A DNA stretch of 64,000 bases from Alviniconcha marisindica (lineage: Eukaryota > Mollusca > Gastropoda > Provannidae): the NCBI GenBank assembly GCA_018857735.1, contig JABMCL010003451.1, forward strand, positions 272,501 to 336,500, in the 5' to 3' direction. Shown piece by piece: positions 1-11,640 of the stretch. Numbering within the stretch: the stretch's first letter is position 1; each line of letters opens with the position of its first letter. The translations under genes were made by a program, and so were the position numbers. The notes beneath the pieces are model-generated. The model searched no databases. It was not told the origin of the DNA and saw only the letters and a program-made list of their open reading frames with translations.

Positions 1-1448
1 AACAAGTCGGGCGGAGATTCCATGGTGTCAACTTACAATACGGAATACGTAATCACCGAGCAAGATAAGACCCACCTGCATTAAGCATTTGTGTTCCTAA
101 CTTACTTTTAGTAGTTATCAAACTAGCCGATCGAGTAATAAAATAATGTGGTGGAGGATTCTGTGCTTTTATAGTTTTAACAGATGCAGCAACCCGGCAT
201 GCAGTAGGTCTACGGTTTTCTTCTATGTTCTACTTCTACAATTTGTAGTCTAGCAAGTCTTACTCGCAAACCTGGGGCTGACGGTCCACACGAAAGTTGC
301 CATTGCTTTTAGTTTTTCAGATTTGTACTAGTTCAGTTTTTGTAGCTGTAGAAATGGTACAGTGCTGTTAATGTGTTCGTGATCCCGCGTTAGGTTTACG
401 TGCGTTTACCTTGCAAGGGTGCACTGCTCAGAGTCTACTGTAAGCTCTTTCTCTTTCCCTAACTAACCGACCACCTTCATCAGTTTGAAGGTGCTATTAC
501 ATTGCATGAGCTGTGTCATTGGAACTCTGAACTCTTTTAAAAAACCTTCTGCTACTTCTACTTTTCTGGACAAATATTGGGAACATAGAATATTCTGCAC
601 AAATGATGAAATGTAACAGACAAAAACAACCCAGGACAATAAATAACTCAGTGCTAGTAACAAGAACAGTGTTATTACTGAATACTGTTGATTACAGCAT
701 ACACCAAAATTACGACTTTACAGGCAAAAGCCTGTTGAGCAAGGACTGGAACTGAAGGATTACAGGTTGTGGGTTCTCCAGGAAGATTGTTCCAGTGAAT
801 GGTAATGTTTGAGAAGAAAAGGTACTTTCTGTAGTCCAGAGGCAGGATGGGATAGTCATGCTGTTTTTATTATCAAAAGTTTTAACCACTAGAACAGTAG
901 ACCAGTGATTGCACTAGACATTTATGAAACCAGTGTAACATCTAGAACACAGTAGAAGGTGGCAAAAGTAATCCATGGAAACTGGTCAAAAAATCACTGA
1001 TTCACTGTAGCTGGTCTGATGCACAGCTGTGTATGCTACTACTAGAGCTCTGCTAACTAGCAAACCTACCCAGCTCCCTTCTGCATCTAGGACACACATA
1101 TATGCCACACACACACAAGCACCACATGCACTCCCTCTCTGTGCGTCTCTTGGTGTGTGTTGTTGCTTTGAACCAGACAAACAAAATAACGCTTATTAAC
1201 AGCATTTTGCTAAAGAAAAAGAAAAAAAATCCCAGTATATCAACTGATCTTAAACAGAAATTAACAGTTAATGCAGACCATGGAAGACTATGGTACTGCT
1301 TAATTGTAATGAAAAAGGTTTGACACAGTGATGCCTTGACTTAATAATAAATCAATATTTTCTAAGTTTTTCTTTGCCGGTATTTGATTATATTGACAAG
1401 GCCAGCTGATTTCAGTCTTAATTAATGTATGCTCACTTCCTTCTCCAG

Positions 1449-1502
1449 GATTTTTACAGACCACAATCAAGAGCTCAGCTGACACCCATGTAAAGAAGTC
1501 AA
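1449..1502 (+). CDS. Candidate 54-bp internal exon (uncertain)
   Basis: A pyrimidine-rich acceptor (ttccttctccag) and a near-consensus donor (gtaagtat) bound 54 bp. Only one frame is open through it (two leading bases), reading FLQTTIKSSADTHVKKS. The length is a multiple of three. I do not recognise the peptide, and its phase does not join directly to the other candidate exons. It could equally be a chance pairing of splice-like sequences. Confidence 0.25.
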
Positions 1503-2672
1503 GTAAGTATTGTTCCATGATGTGATACCACAAGATTATATCACAAGGAACTTAGCCTGCATTTAGCTTGCATGCTCTACACTGGTGTGAGTGATGGTTG
1601 CCACTATGCCAGCCTAAAGCAGTCCCAGCTGATTTTAGCAGGAGTCTAGGGCCAGTGGTTTGGTGGGTGGTTTACAAATACAAAGTCCAGTCTGACAGAA
1701 TGTCTAAAATCTTATGGAGTGCCAGCAGTGTCTGGTAACATCTGCAGTGGTCAACAAATGAGCAGATTTTATGTTCATTTGTTAGACTCCTTAACAAATC
1801 AGCAGTGGCAGCTTTTTCTTCTAGTTCCACACCACATAACCCTAGAGCTGCTACTGTGAATGTTGGGCCTGGGGTTGCCATGATGAAATAGGCTGTTTGC
1901 CACGGTGCTGTTTTTAAAGCGTTTTGGTGTTACCTACACTGTTTTCGGGCAGGGCATCCATGTCTGACACAGTAGACAGTGTTGTGACATGCAGTGTTTT
2001 TTTGGAAACTGGACTGTGACAGCCTTAAGCAATATCTTTGAGAATGAGGAATTAGTATAACAGGATTGAAGAAGCAATGTTTAATTAGGTTATCTACCTA
2101 TGTGAACGATAATTCAGTTGAACTCCATGCAGTCAGGCAGGCATATATAGCTGAAGAAGCCAAAGACAAAAAAGAAGGAAATGATAGTGGAAAAGAAGGG
2201 GCAGCCAATGTAAAGACTTGTGCCCTGTCACTTAATAAGAATGCCAATGTGCCAGTTGTGGTGAATCATGGATAAATCATAAGAAAGAAAAAGATGGAAA
2301 TGAAAAAAAGAAACTGCAGTTACATCACATAAGGATAAGCCTACATGGATGTAGCCAGACCCCCTGCTTGGGGAAACGGGGAAAACCCTGCACATTGATC
2401 ACATCAGTGCCAGTGGTAGCCCCCTGATGAGATTCAACCACTGATTCTTCACCGAGGTATCATGAAAAGAACTGAACAGTTTATCTAAGTTTGAGATAAC
2501 CGTGAAGACATGTTGCTTGGTTATAAAGGAAACAGTCAACCCTTTGATACAGCAATCCAATTTATTAATCATATAATTGTAACATAATATATGTGTGCAT
2601 ATGTTGAAATAGAACGCCCCATTAGAATTATGCATAAATTGAATTTCTTTTTCATTGTGAACTTAATTTCAG

Positions 2673-2716
2673 GAGGTTAAAAGCAGAGAAATTTGATGAG
2701 CGTCATAGACAACAAT
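2673..2716 (+). CDS. Candidate 44-bp exon preceding the polyQ exon (uncertain)
   Basis: It follows an acceptor (cttaatttcag) and ends at a GTATGA donor. In the open frame it reads RLKAEKFDERHRQQ with one base left over. That base (T) plus the AC opening the exon at 10,108 makes a Tyr codon, so the two join in frame as ...RHRQQ-Y-polyQ. The phase match and the charged peptide are suggestive only; one join in three would fit by chance. Confidence 0.3.
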
Positions 2717-3479
2717 GTATGAACAAAACAGTGAACTCATGCGCTATTTTTTTATGTACATGTCAAGAGACATTTTTAAAAGTTTACTCTTAATATTGCT
2801 GCTTGTCAGTAACCAAACGCACGCACACGTATGCACACACACACACATGCGCATACCGCATGTGCTTGTGAACACACATGCTCTCAGTGTCTCGTGCATA
2901 CGCCATTTTTAAGAATTGTCCGTTAAGGTGTAAATGTTCAAGAATTTATTTAGTCAATGCATAAGTTTTTGTTTTTTTGTAAATGTATTTTAGATTTTTT
3001 GGGGTGTGTGTCTAAAGCATAGATAGGTATTCAGAGACTGCCCCCAGCTGGAACATTTTTTGAACATAAATTGATTTATGTGCAGAAATTTGTGAGTGCT
3101 GTGACCAAAATTCAAGTGCACTACAAAATGAAAATGCTTTGTACCATATAGAAAAGCAATCAACTTTTTTTTCCATAATGTAAAGAAATGGTGTTTTGAA
3201 AATGAGTCAGACACTGAATTGAGACATTTACCTTTTTTATAGTGTAAATGATTAACAGTAAACAAAAGTGGACTGTGCGTGAACAAAAAAAATAGTTTAC
3301 AAAATTTCTTTGCTGGAAGGATGATAACCAAAAGCTTTTCTGTATATGCATGTGTGTGCGCACACACACAACACCTTGAAGGAAAGAATAAATACACTGT
3401 ATTTGATAAATGTCTTTCATGAACATGTGAAACGCTAATGAATGGAAGTATATTAATGTACGTATTACATAAGAGATAA

Positions 3480-3840
3480 AAGACAAAATGTTTGAAATTT
3501 AATTCTCATATTGCTGATTGAATAGCTATAGACACAGAACTGCGTGCACATGCACACTCATGCTCACAGACACACGTAGGCAGACGCTGACATATCTACA
3601 GTAATATGCAGGTGTACACACAAACATACATACACGCACATGCACTACAAAGAGGTAAAAGACCAAATGTTTGAAATTTAATATTCGTATTGCTGATTGA
3701 ATAGCTGAACACACAGAACTACATGGCAACATGCTTACACATACACATGCGTGCTCGCAAACACACGTAGGCAGACATGTACATACGTACATGTATATGC
3801 ATGTGTACATACAAACACGCCCACCTGCACAGACACACAC
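3480..3840. repeat. Tandem duplication of about 180 bp
   Basis: The block at 3,480-3,590, with 'aaatgtttgaaatttaat' and 'attgctgattgaatagct', recurs at 3,657-3,770 with a few substitutions. Both copies continue into the same CA-rich, 'cacacgtaggcagac'-containing tail. Any reading frame across it is a by-product of the repeat. Confidence 0.75.
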
Positions 3841-5486
3841 ACACACACACAATGAAAGAATGATTACAGTTTTACATATAACAAACATGTAAAATTGCAA
3901 TGGGTGGATGTAATAGGCTATGGTTTAGAATATGAACAAATGCTTCAGGAAAAGAAGTAGGAATGAGTGTGAAAGCCGGCCTTACTGCAGAGGATGTACT
4001 TGGCAGATAAATTTTTTAAATAGAGAGAGAGAGAGAGAAGACAAAAATAGAAGAAGTCCAAATTTTAAGCTGCCTGATGTCTGAGGCATGATCAGCTGTG
4101 TCAGGGCTTCATTCTCAAAGGATTGAATGGGAAATGCTAAGTCAGTTACACTGTGGGCATCCAGACAAAATGGCCTCTTAATGCCATGACTTGTTGTTGC
4201 ATACACCCTATGTACAACGCTAGCTGACCATCTGGACACTGTCGACAGTACAAACTAGGTGTCTTTGCCTGAGGTGTGAAGTCAAGGTTGTGGCTCCATG
4301 GCAAACAGCCTATTGGAACTAATAGTAATACTTACTGCTTTGTATTATTGTAACTTCAGTGTTTTTTGTTGTTGTGGTTTTTTAAAAACCCAAATTCCAA
4401 AGGTAACAGTGACAACATTATTGATTATAGGTTTGTCTTGCCTTTAAGTCACAGTGCTATATTTGTTTACATGTGCAGTGTGCTAGTTTCTTCTTTGTGT
4501 GTTGCACTTGTGTGTATGTGTGAAAATTTATTACACTAGTATTAGTAATGAGATGGAAGATTAGGGAACTGAAAATAAAACTCATGTTGACTCCAAATAC
4601 ATGTGAGACAAACTGGCAGTAGCCTCACTTTTAACTACATGTTGTTACCAAGTCCCATAGTAGACAAAAATTTAGCTGACATCTTCGTAAAATGATGTTT
4701 TGTATGATGTTCCAGTCAGTTCAGACTTTTTGTGAGGGCCAAATTCACTGAAAGTTGCCACTTTCCCATGTTATGGCACTCTGTGATTGACACGTGTCCA
4801 TCAGGTTTTGCTTGTCGACTATGACACTGCAACGTTGTGCTGCTTATATTCAGGAACGTCTTGTCGATTTTTTTCTCACTTTTGAGCCCAATTTGAGAAG
4901 TGTCTACTTTTACTAGTTTTAATTTTTGTGGACAGTTTGACTTCCTTTTTACTATTATGAGTACAGCTACAATCAAGTTACTTGATCATATTGGCGTTGT
5001 CTGTGCATTAATTCTAGGTTTTACTGTTAACTGTATGCATGTTTGTACCACTGACACAAACTATGTAATGTTTTGTGTTGTTTGATGCAAATCATTGAAA
5101 GACAGCATGGCCCCTGTGAGAAATTTTGAACTTTGCATGGTGGTAATTGCTTCTGAGCTTTGCTGAATTTCTTTTTTATAAGTATTAGTTTCAGGGACAT
5201 TTGGAGCAGAAAGGTGAAAGTTGTGTTTTCTGTACAAGTTCTTGTATGATTTTTACACATGTGTATTTGTTATGAAGCTAAAACTTAGTAACCTTTGTGT
5301 TTATTATTCAGTTGCTTTATCTCCAGCCTTGGCTGTTGACAAGGCCCATAGTGGTGGCATATCCTTTGGTGTTGTTTTAAAGTGAGGTTTTTGAAACTTG
5401 GCATGGTGATAACCAAAGCCAAGGTTTACATGTTCTGAACATTCTGTGTGTGTGACTATGAGCCATCTGTAAGAAAGTAACTGTGT

Positions 5487-5520
5487 TTTATGCCCAGTCA
5501 GCCCATATGGTTATATCAGA
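5487..5520. repeat. Dispersed short repeat ('cgcccagtcaacc' family)
   Basis: The sequence 'ttttatgcccagtcagccc' followed by 'ggttatatcag' closely matches 57,190-57,232, where it reads 'ttttacgcccagtcaacc...ggttatctcag'. A weaker relative is at 59,676-59,720. The similarity between copies is visible directly; assignment to a mollusc-wide element is from general knowledge. Confidence 0.5.
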
Positions 5521-5631
5521 GTGAGAAGCCACTTAGCAAAAACAGAAGTTTTGTTTTCTGTTTTGAATGTGTCTGCTGAGCATTTGTGGCCCTTGTTTTT
5601 GTCAAGAATAACAGTTTTTCCCCTCTGTTCA

Positions 5632-5664
5632 GGGCTTTATTCCATACAACCCAGAGCAGAAGCA
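5632..5664 (+). CDS. Candidate 33-bp micro-exon (uncertain)
   Basis: A strong acceptor (tttttcccctctgttcag) and an AAGCAG|GTATGA donor bound 33 bp. In frame 0 it reads GFIPYNPEQKQ, which looks protein-like. In the phase needed to join the terminal exon at 10,108 it would instead read LYSIQPRAEA followed by Asp. It may be a micro-exon of the same plus-strand gene; a transcript is needed to decide. Confidence 0.3.
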
Positions 5665-6482
5665 GGTATGAACAGAAAGCAGAACTCAGGTAACCCAAGT
5701 GATCAGTGTCTTAAGACCACTGTTCTGACGCACACATCACAATTTCCACTGCCAGTCTCACACGCCAACAGTCTTTTTTGGGCTGAAAACAACAAACTAT
5801 ACGTCTATCAGTTTGGTTCTTTTCCCATTTTTGTCATTATGTCTGTTAATTTGTATGCTGTTGGTATGTATGTCTGTCCTTTTTTCTTTATCTTTTCTAT
5901 ATTTAAAAGTGCTTTATGTCTTGCTAATTCATAAATGTATATATTCTGCTTTTGAAATGTTGTACAGAAAATGGTGATGGGGGCCATTATCCCAGCTTTT
6001 GAAGGCAAAGAAGTAATTTAAATGAGGAAAGATGGGGTTTTCAGTGTTTTAAGATAGTGCTTCTTAAAAAGGTTTGCTTCTTAATAAAAGAAAAAACTGT
6101 TTTTGGCAGGAGGTTGATTACTGTTAGCAAAATAAAAATATATAGTTGGAAATTAACTTTTTTGTTGTAGTTTTATATTCCTAGACAAAGTCTTATAAGT
6201 ATGCAGGCTTTTTTGGAATTTGTGTTGCTAGTTTTGCGTATAATATAAGTCATAAAAGTTTACAAAGCAGTGCTGGGTATAGTAACACAGTAGAATCTGC
6301 GGTGATGGCGGGGCCATAGTGGGGCTGGGAGAGCTGTAGTTTATAATGCAGTGTAACTGCTTGGTCGTGACCCAGCTGTTGAGGCACACACCCCCTGCCC
6401 ATGGGAGCCGATGGTGAATGTACCCTGTTAGCCCAACCTCTTTTGACACTGTCCTTGGAAGGGTGTTTCAGAGCTGTACGCA

Positions 6483-6835
6483 TTGTTTGGCAGGGGGAGG
6501 TCTAAACCAAATTGTTTGGCAGGGAGAGGTCTAAACTAAATTGTTTGGCAGGGAGAGGTCTAAACCAAATTGTTTGGCAGGGAGAGGTCTAAACCAAATT
6601 GTTTGGCAGGGGGAGGTCTAAACCAAATTGTTTGGCAGGAAGAGGTCTAAACCAAATTGTTTGGCAGGGTGAGGTCTAAACCAAATTGTTTGGCGGGGAG
6701 AGGTCTAAACCAAATTGTTTGGCAGGGGGAGGTCTAAACCAAACTGTTTGGCAGGAAGAGGTCTAAACCAAATTGTTTGGCAGGGACAGTTGAGGGGTAA
6801 ACCAAATTGTTTGGCAGGGAGAGGGTTAAACCAGG
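6483..6835. repeat. 29-bp minisatellite, about 12 copies
   Basis: The unit 'ttgtttggcagggagaggtc' plus 'taaaccaaa' recurs every 29 bp from 6,483 to about 6,830, with G/A substitutions within the purine run. The last two units are slightly degenerate. The minus-strand frame across it (repeating PLPAKQFG-like) is an artefact of the repeat. Confidence 0.92.
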
Positions 6836-7735
6836 CAGTGAAGTGAAGGGCCATGTGTGTTGCTGGCACAATTTGCAACACCAGGGTGGTCACTTGGAAC
6901 ACTGAACAGATTGTTTGCCATTGATGAGGCATTAAAATGATTTATGGAAGCAGTGGAGATGTAAAATAAATAATATCTTGGCAAATGATGAATCCATTTA
7001 TAGGAAGCAGTGTTCAGAGCTTGAGTAATATCTTGGCATAGGCTGACAAGGACAAGTGAGTCAGCAGTGGTTTTAAATTGTGTATCTTTTGGGCTATTGC
7101 ATTATCACTTGGTAGCAGGCTGCATGACTAGTTTGAAGGTGTGTATCGATACAAAACAGTGTTCAGGAAATTTCTCCGAATTGAGAGAAAATTCTGGCTG
7201 GCAACTTTGTCTTTGAAAGAAAAGGCACAGGTAACAGGAATTCCTGTAGCTTGCAGATCTCAAAATTGTGAACTCCGTGGCAGCTTATTGACTGTTCTCA
7301 TTCCCAGTTCCTTCTTGGCCCAATCATGCGTTTGCAGCGTGTTTGTTGTCACCACAGTTTGTTTTCGTACGAACATGCCTTGCTTTCAACTTTCAAGTGA
7401 TATATTCTGGACCGCGTACCCTGTTACAATCTTGTGACATGATTAATCAAAGTTGTTAAAGTCATTCACTGCATAGGTAATGCATTGCTGTCTCTCCTAG
7501 AAGTGTCGGTAAAGTGAAACAATCTGACAATAAGGTGGAAGCAGAGAAATGTTTACAGTATTCAGTTAATTATAGTTTTGTCATGAAAAGCTGGGGGGGG
7601 GGTGTTGAGAGATGGTATTTTTACTGATTGTCACAGCTGTTACATTATGACTATTGATGAATTTATGTGTAAAATAGAGGAGCTGTGACTATTGATGAAT
7701 TTATGTGTAAAATAGAGGCGCTGTCTGTATCTTAA

Positions 7736-7945
7736 CCCCTTCACTGCCCCAGCCTGTAAAATTTCTGTGCTGAAAGATGCATGGACACACCTGCAAACGT
7801 GTATTTTCCGGTCCTATAATCTACTTTCCAAGCTGTGCATTTTAATGAAAATCCTTTCACATGCCAGTGCAAAAGGGAAGACATAAAGGTTTCAAATTTT
7901 GCACTTTTATTGTATTTTTTAAGTGGTATCATGGCAGTGAAGGGG
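7736..7945. mobile_element. piggyBac-type MITE (210 bp)
   Basis: Perfect 13-bp terminal inverted repeats, CCCCTTCACTGCC at 7,736-7,748 and GGCAGTGAAGGGG at 7,933-7,945, are flanked on both sides by TTAA (7,732-7,735 and 7,946-7,949). A TTAA duplication with C-run termini is the signature of piggyBac-superfamily non-autonomous elements. There is no internal coding capacity. The short ORFs inside it are shadows. Confidence 0.85.
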
Positions 7946-8579
7946 TTAATTTGCTTTCTAAGCAGTTTTGTTCGCTCTCTTTTCCCCCTCTCTACAAGTA
8001 CCCAGGTACTTGGCACTTGTATGCAAAGAATTAAATCAGTGTATCGGTATACTAAGTGTAATGGGACTTTAACTGACCTGTGCATGATTGCATGTATTGT
8101 TGGGCTGTGCATAAAAATGCTCCGTGTTCAGTCAGTGTATTTCTAAGAGAAACAAAGATGAACAGTTCTGGTGTGTTGGTTGGATGGGAGATATTTGCAT
8201 TAGTTTTGGTAACTCAGTTAATGGCCCTGGGCTGTGTAAGTAAATTATGAAAACTGCAGACTTTAGTGGTGCAATTGATTCATCTACAGATTTAGGATTA
8301 CTTTCATCAGAGAAATTAAAACATGGTTGAACATTAATCACATCACAGTACACAACAACACATATTGTGTATTTTAAAGCTCAAAGAAGTAGTAGTAATT
8401 GGATTTGAATATCCTGTCAACTAAAGCTCAAAGAACTGTGATTGAAAATACAAAGGTTACATAATAAACAAACTAGTACTTTATGATTTTTACACACACA
8501 CACACACACTGCTCTGACCTTTGGACAGATTTATCTGTTAAGAAATGCTATTAACTGTATTTGATTTCAGTATGTGAAA

Positions 8580-8822
8580 TCATCTACCAGATGGAAGAAG
8601 CTCATGATATTTAGCAAGGACATGGCTGTTGTCATCCACAATCGCCCTAGCCTTCTGTACCACACGACATTCATACAACTGACTTAAGTGCTCTTGTCTT
8701 TCACCCACAACCTTGCCACACACATTCACCACTTTATTCAGGACATTTTCACTTTTCACATTCAAGCCTCCAAACAGTATATGCATGGTGAAAAGTCCAG
8801 CACAATTTTTTTTAACAGGCAA
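8580..8822 (-). pseudogene. Non-LTR retrotransposon (LINE) ORF2 C-terminal fragment
   Basis: The minus-strand frame reads ...VVGERQEHLSQLYECRVVQKARAIVDDNSHVLAKYHELLPSGR. The 'kA..I..D..H.L...f.lLPSGRR' pattern is the conserved tail found after the reverse transcriptase domain in many invertebrate LINEs. Only about the last 80 codons remain and no RT motif (YADD) is present, so this is a 5'-truncated dead copy. Confidence 0.7.
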
Positions 8823-8942
8823 AATGCAGCTTAGGTTTTTTGTTTTTATCCTTGTAAACTAAATTGATACCTTTTGGGGCTTGGCTGGTGGCAGTACTCT
8901 TGGTAAGATGTGGATAATGGTGTGTAGCATCATTGGGATATA

Positions 8943-9427
8943 ACCCAGTAAACATGCCGGATCCGATTCACATCCAATCCAGATTGGCTCGGAAGCATTG
9001 GCCAGAAGTGGGCTGGATAATTCGTGCACACCAGCTTGCTTCTTAACCGGACCCGTTTGGCCAAAACCTGACACAGTCAGCCAGAACCAAATCAGATCTG
9101 GCCTGGTTTTGTACAGCATGATCTGGGCCATTTGTGGAAGAATGCAACTGAATCTGACAATGGGAAACTGGTAGCGGGCTGGTTGCATTCTGCCAGAAAC
9201 CAGGTCTGATGATTCTTGCTTTTGGGCCAGATGCATTTGGCCCAGACCAGGCCATACAGATCAGATCTGGGTCGGTTTTGCACTGTATGTTCCAGGCCTT
9301 CTGTGGAAGAACAGAACCGAATCAGATGCAGGAGGATGGATCCGGCTTATATGGTTCTGGCTGCATGCTGGCCATAACTGGCTGTAACCAAAATGCTTCT
9401 GAGTCAGATCCAGCATGTTTACTGGGT
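8943..9427. mobile_element. MITE with ACCCAGTAAACATG termini (about 485 bp)
   Basis: The left end ACCCAGTAAACATG (8,943-8,956) is the exact reverse complement of the right end (9,414-9,427), and similarity continues inward with mismatches (ggatccgattca versus ggatctgactca). The flanks are TATA-like on both sides, consistent with a TA-containing target duplication. The interior is rich in ggttctggc/gccagaacc palindromes and is non-coding. Superfamily is uncertain. Confidence 0.7.
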
Positions 9428-10106
9428 ATATACTGTGTGGTGAAAGGGGTATCTAACACGAGCTTTTGGCTGGAGTGGATTTGACATTAGCGAATATAAC
9501 AGCATGCGCTTCTGCCACAGCGCTCATGGTGTAATAGAAGCAACTTGTAAATTAAATAATTCTGCAGCATTCTGGTGGTACTTTGATCTTAGCTTGCTAT
9601 TTTTTACAATAATAGACATTTACAGTAAACAAGAGTAGCTAAGTACCCAAGATCTAAATGAATATGATGAACAGGGTGATCAGCTCAGTGTATAGTATAA
9701 TAGTATTGACGATTTATAAATTGTGAGAACAGCATAAATTCTGTGGCATCAAGAGCCTTTGGGTTGTTTATGTATGTTGGAGTTTGGTGGGGGAAAACAT
9801 GTTTAGGTCACTGTGAGTGTGATTAGTAAATAATCAGCCTGTCTCAGACCAAAACATGGTTAAGTGCTTTGTTGATTTTGCGCAGTTGATGGTTTGGTAA
9901 TAAAATTGTCCACCAAAAATGTTTTTAATGGACAAAGAAAGGGAGATATGTATGGAAAATTATGATTTCCTGTCTGATGGTGCAGCATGGTTCCATGACT
10001 TGGTTTTTCATTTTGCTTGCAAAGCTAGGGTTGACTGTAGTTGCTGTCAGTCTTGTTTTTTGATTTTGCCTGGGCGTGTCCCATATTGTTGTGTTTTGTG
10101 CGTGCA

Positions 10107-10107
<1 letters not shown>

Positions 10108-10150
<43 letters not shown>

Positions 10151-10727
10151 CAGGATGAATTATTACCCAGGAGGCCTCGCGCCTGGCCTAGCCCCAGCAG
10201 GATACGCCGTTGCCGCTTCTGACAAACCGGGCCTGTACGCAGCCTCCCCCTATGCAACCATCCCCTCTCCCTATGCCACAGCTCAGCCGGGCCTACCTCC
10301 GGGCATGCAGACCTATGCCAGGCAGCAGTACGCCATTGTCTCTCAACCCTCCCCCTACACCTCCACCCAGCACGCGGCTGCAGCCTACTATGCCTCTGCA
10401 GGTGCAGGCTACCCTGCCACAGCCGGCGTGCCGCTGTCTCTGCAGACGATATCCTCCTCGTCTCCGCAGTCAGCCTACCTAGGGGCCCAGTACCCGGGCA
10501 GCGTGGGCGTGCAGGCGGCCATGCTGGGGCCCACGTCGGTGGCGGCAGCGGGCTACGGAGGCAGCCCCCTCTACGCGACGAGCTCATACACGGGCCTACC
10601 TGGGGTTCCGGGCCAAGCTAGCAGATCCCCCTATGGAGTCGCCCCTGTAGGCTTTGCGGCCGCCACCACTCTGCCCCCCTCCTCCCCGGCCTACCCCGGT
10701 GCTAATGCGTACGGGCCGCCCTACTGA
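10108..10727 (+). CDS. Terminal exon: polyQ plus Tyr/Ala/Pro/Gly-rich low-complexity tail
   Basis: The exon starts after a gtgcgtgcag acceptor with a split codon (..|AC). It then has 13 consecutive CAG codons, and the remaining frame of about 190 codons ends in a TGA at 10,725-10,727. The peptide is rich in Tyr, Ala, Pro, Gly, Ser and Gln, with recurring YA(A/T)SPYA-, PSPY- and AGYP-type motifs, ending GANAYGPPY. It has no globular domain. Such prion-like tails are typical of RNA-binding and condensate-forming proteins, but I cannot name the gene from this exon. The local third-position GC is much higher than the flanks, supporting real coding sequence. The earlier exons are not confidently located, and upstream candidates are given separately. 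Confidence 0.8.
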
Positions 10728-11640
10728 GCGTGAGCTTGAGTGCGTGCACTTTGGGTTGGTTGGTTGGTTGGTTTGGCTGTACAAAACCCCTTGTCGAGTC
10801 TTGTCACGTTTTTGGAACCAGCTTAGAAGTGGTCTGTATGTGATAGAAATGTTGTGGTGGTCTCATTTCCATTCATGCTGCGCTGCAAGGGGTTGTCATT
10901 TTGGGGTAATGTTTTATATATGCGGGAGACAAGACTTGTCCACTGTACGTACCAATTAATGAACTGATACCAGTTTACCTGCCAGGGCATTTGATTGGCT
11001 GGTTCTGTCAGCCGATCAAGGGTAAGAGATGCAATCATTGTTTTCGTCCTGGTGGTTATCCTGAAATTACCACAACAAAAAGCGTTTTGTTCCTCCTCTC
11101 CTCCCCCCCACCCCCCAGCATACGCAAGATTTTTCCATTTACTACTCAATGCCACTTCAAATTCTCTTGATTTGTTTTCTTAATGGTACTGGCTAGTCTA
11201 GGTACAGCTTGCTTTTTCTTCTCTTTTTTTTTTAGAGATTTGTTTTAATAGAGCTATTCACTGATGTGTGTGTCAAGGGTAAATGATGGACTGGTTTACT
11301 TGACTGATAATGTACAGCTACGCATAATGTGTACGTGTATGTTCCCACTGAGGTACGACAATGACATATTGAGTGCAGAGTAGAGACAGTACTATATCTC
11401 TGCTCTTATTCTATCCATGGCATACATGTTTTTTGTTTTTGTTTTTTTATACAGACATTGTTATATTTCATGTTACAGTTTTGTTTGTTTTAGGAAACTT
11501 TTCCCCCCAGCAATTTTGTTCCATTTAAATTAAAAAGGAATATATTGAAATTATTGATCAAGAAACTGGTCTGAAGAAATGTGTGTGTGAGCAAATAGTA
11601 TGTCTTCATTGAAAATAAACAAAGTAAGCTTTTATTTTTA
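10728..11640 (+). other. 3' untranslated region of the polyQ-tail gene
   Basis: It follows the TGA stop at 10,725-10,727 and contains a (ttgg)n run and T-rich tracts. An AATAAA lies at 11,614-11,619, followed by a T-rich stretch, so about 0.9 kb of 3' UTR is likely. A longer UTR using later AATAAA copies (for example near 13,400) cannot be excluded. Confidence 0.55.
11614..11619 (+). terminator. Polyadenylation signal AATAAA
   Basis: A canonical hexamer about 890 bases past the stop of the terminal exon, with a downstream T-rich region (11,632-11,650). The site is inferred from sequence only. Confidence 0.5.

Larger units (their letters stand above)
1..10107. other. Intron / upstream sequence of the plus-strand gene
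   Basis: AT-rich non-coding sequence lies before the terminal exon at 10,108. No long convincing ORF is present. I see only short candidate exons with good splice sites (listed separately), CA microsatellites near 2,820, 3,350, 3,830 and 8,493, and transposon relics. It is most simply read as one or more introns of the plus-strand gene, but the upstream exons are not established. Confidence 0.5.

Noticed and set aside
2118..2209. Candidate 92-bp exon reading ELHAVRQAYIAEEAKDKKEG
   Set aside because: Splice sites are weak, and its phase fits the 1,449-1,502 candidate but cannot lead into the exon at 2,673 or the terminal exon without another unseen exon.
2990..3486. Overlapping minus-strand frames of 108-135 codons
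   Set aside because: AT-rich with Phe/His/Lys bias, two overlapping frames equally open, and no recognisable feature.
6483..6835. Regular 29-bp repeat as a CRISPR array
   Set aside because: Repeats are contiguous without unique spacers, in a eukaryotic genome; it is a minisatellite.
9925..10587. 220-codon minus-strand frame opposite the polyQ exon
   Set aside because: Shadow of the real plus-strand exon; the polyA-like run is the antisense of CAG and the composition is Arg-rich, antisense-like.
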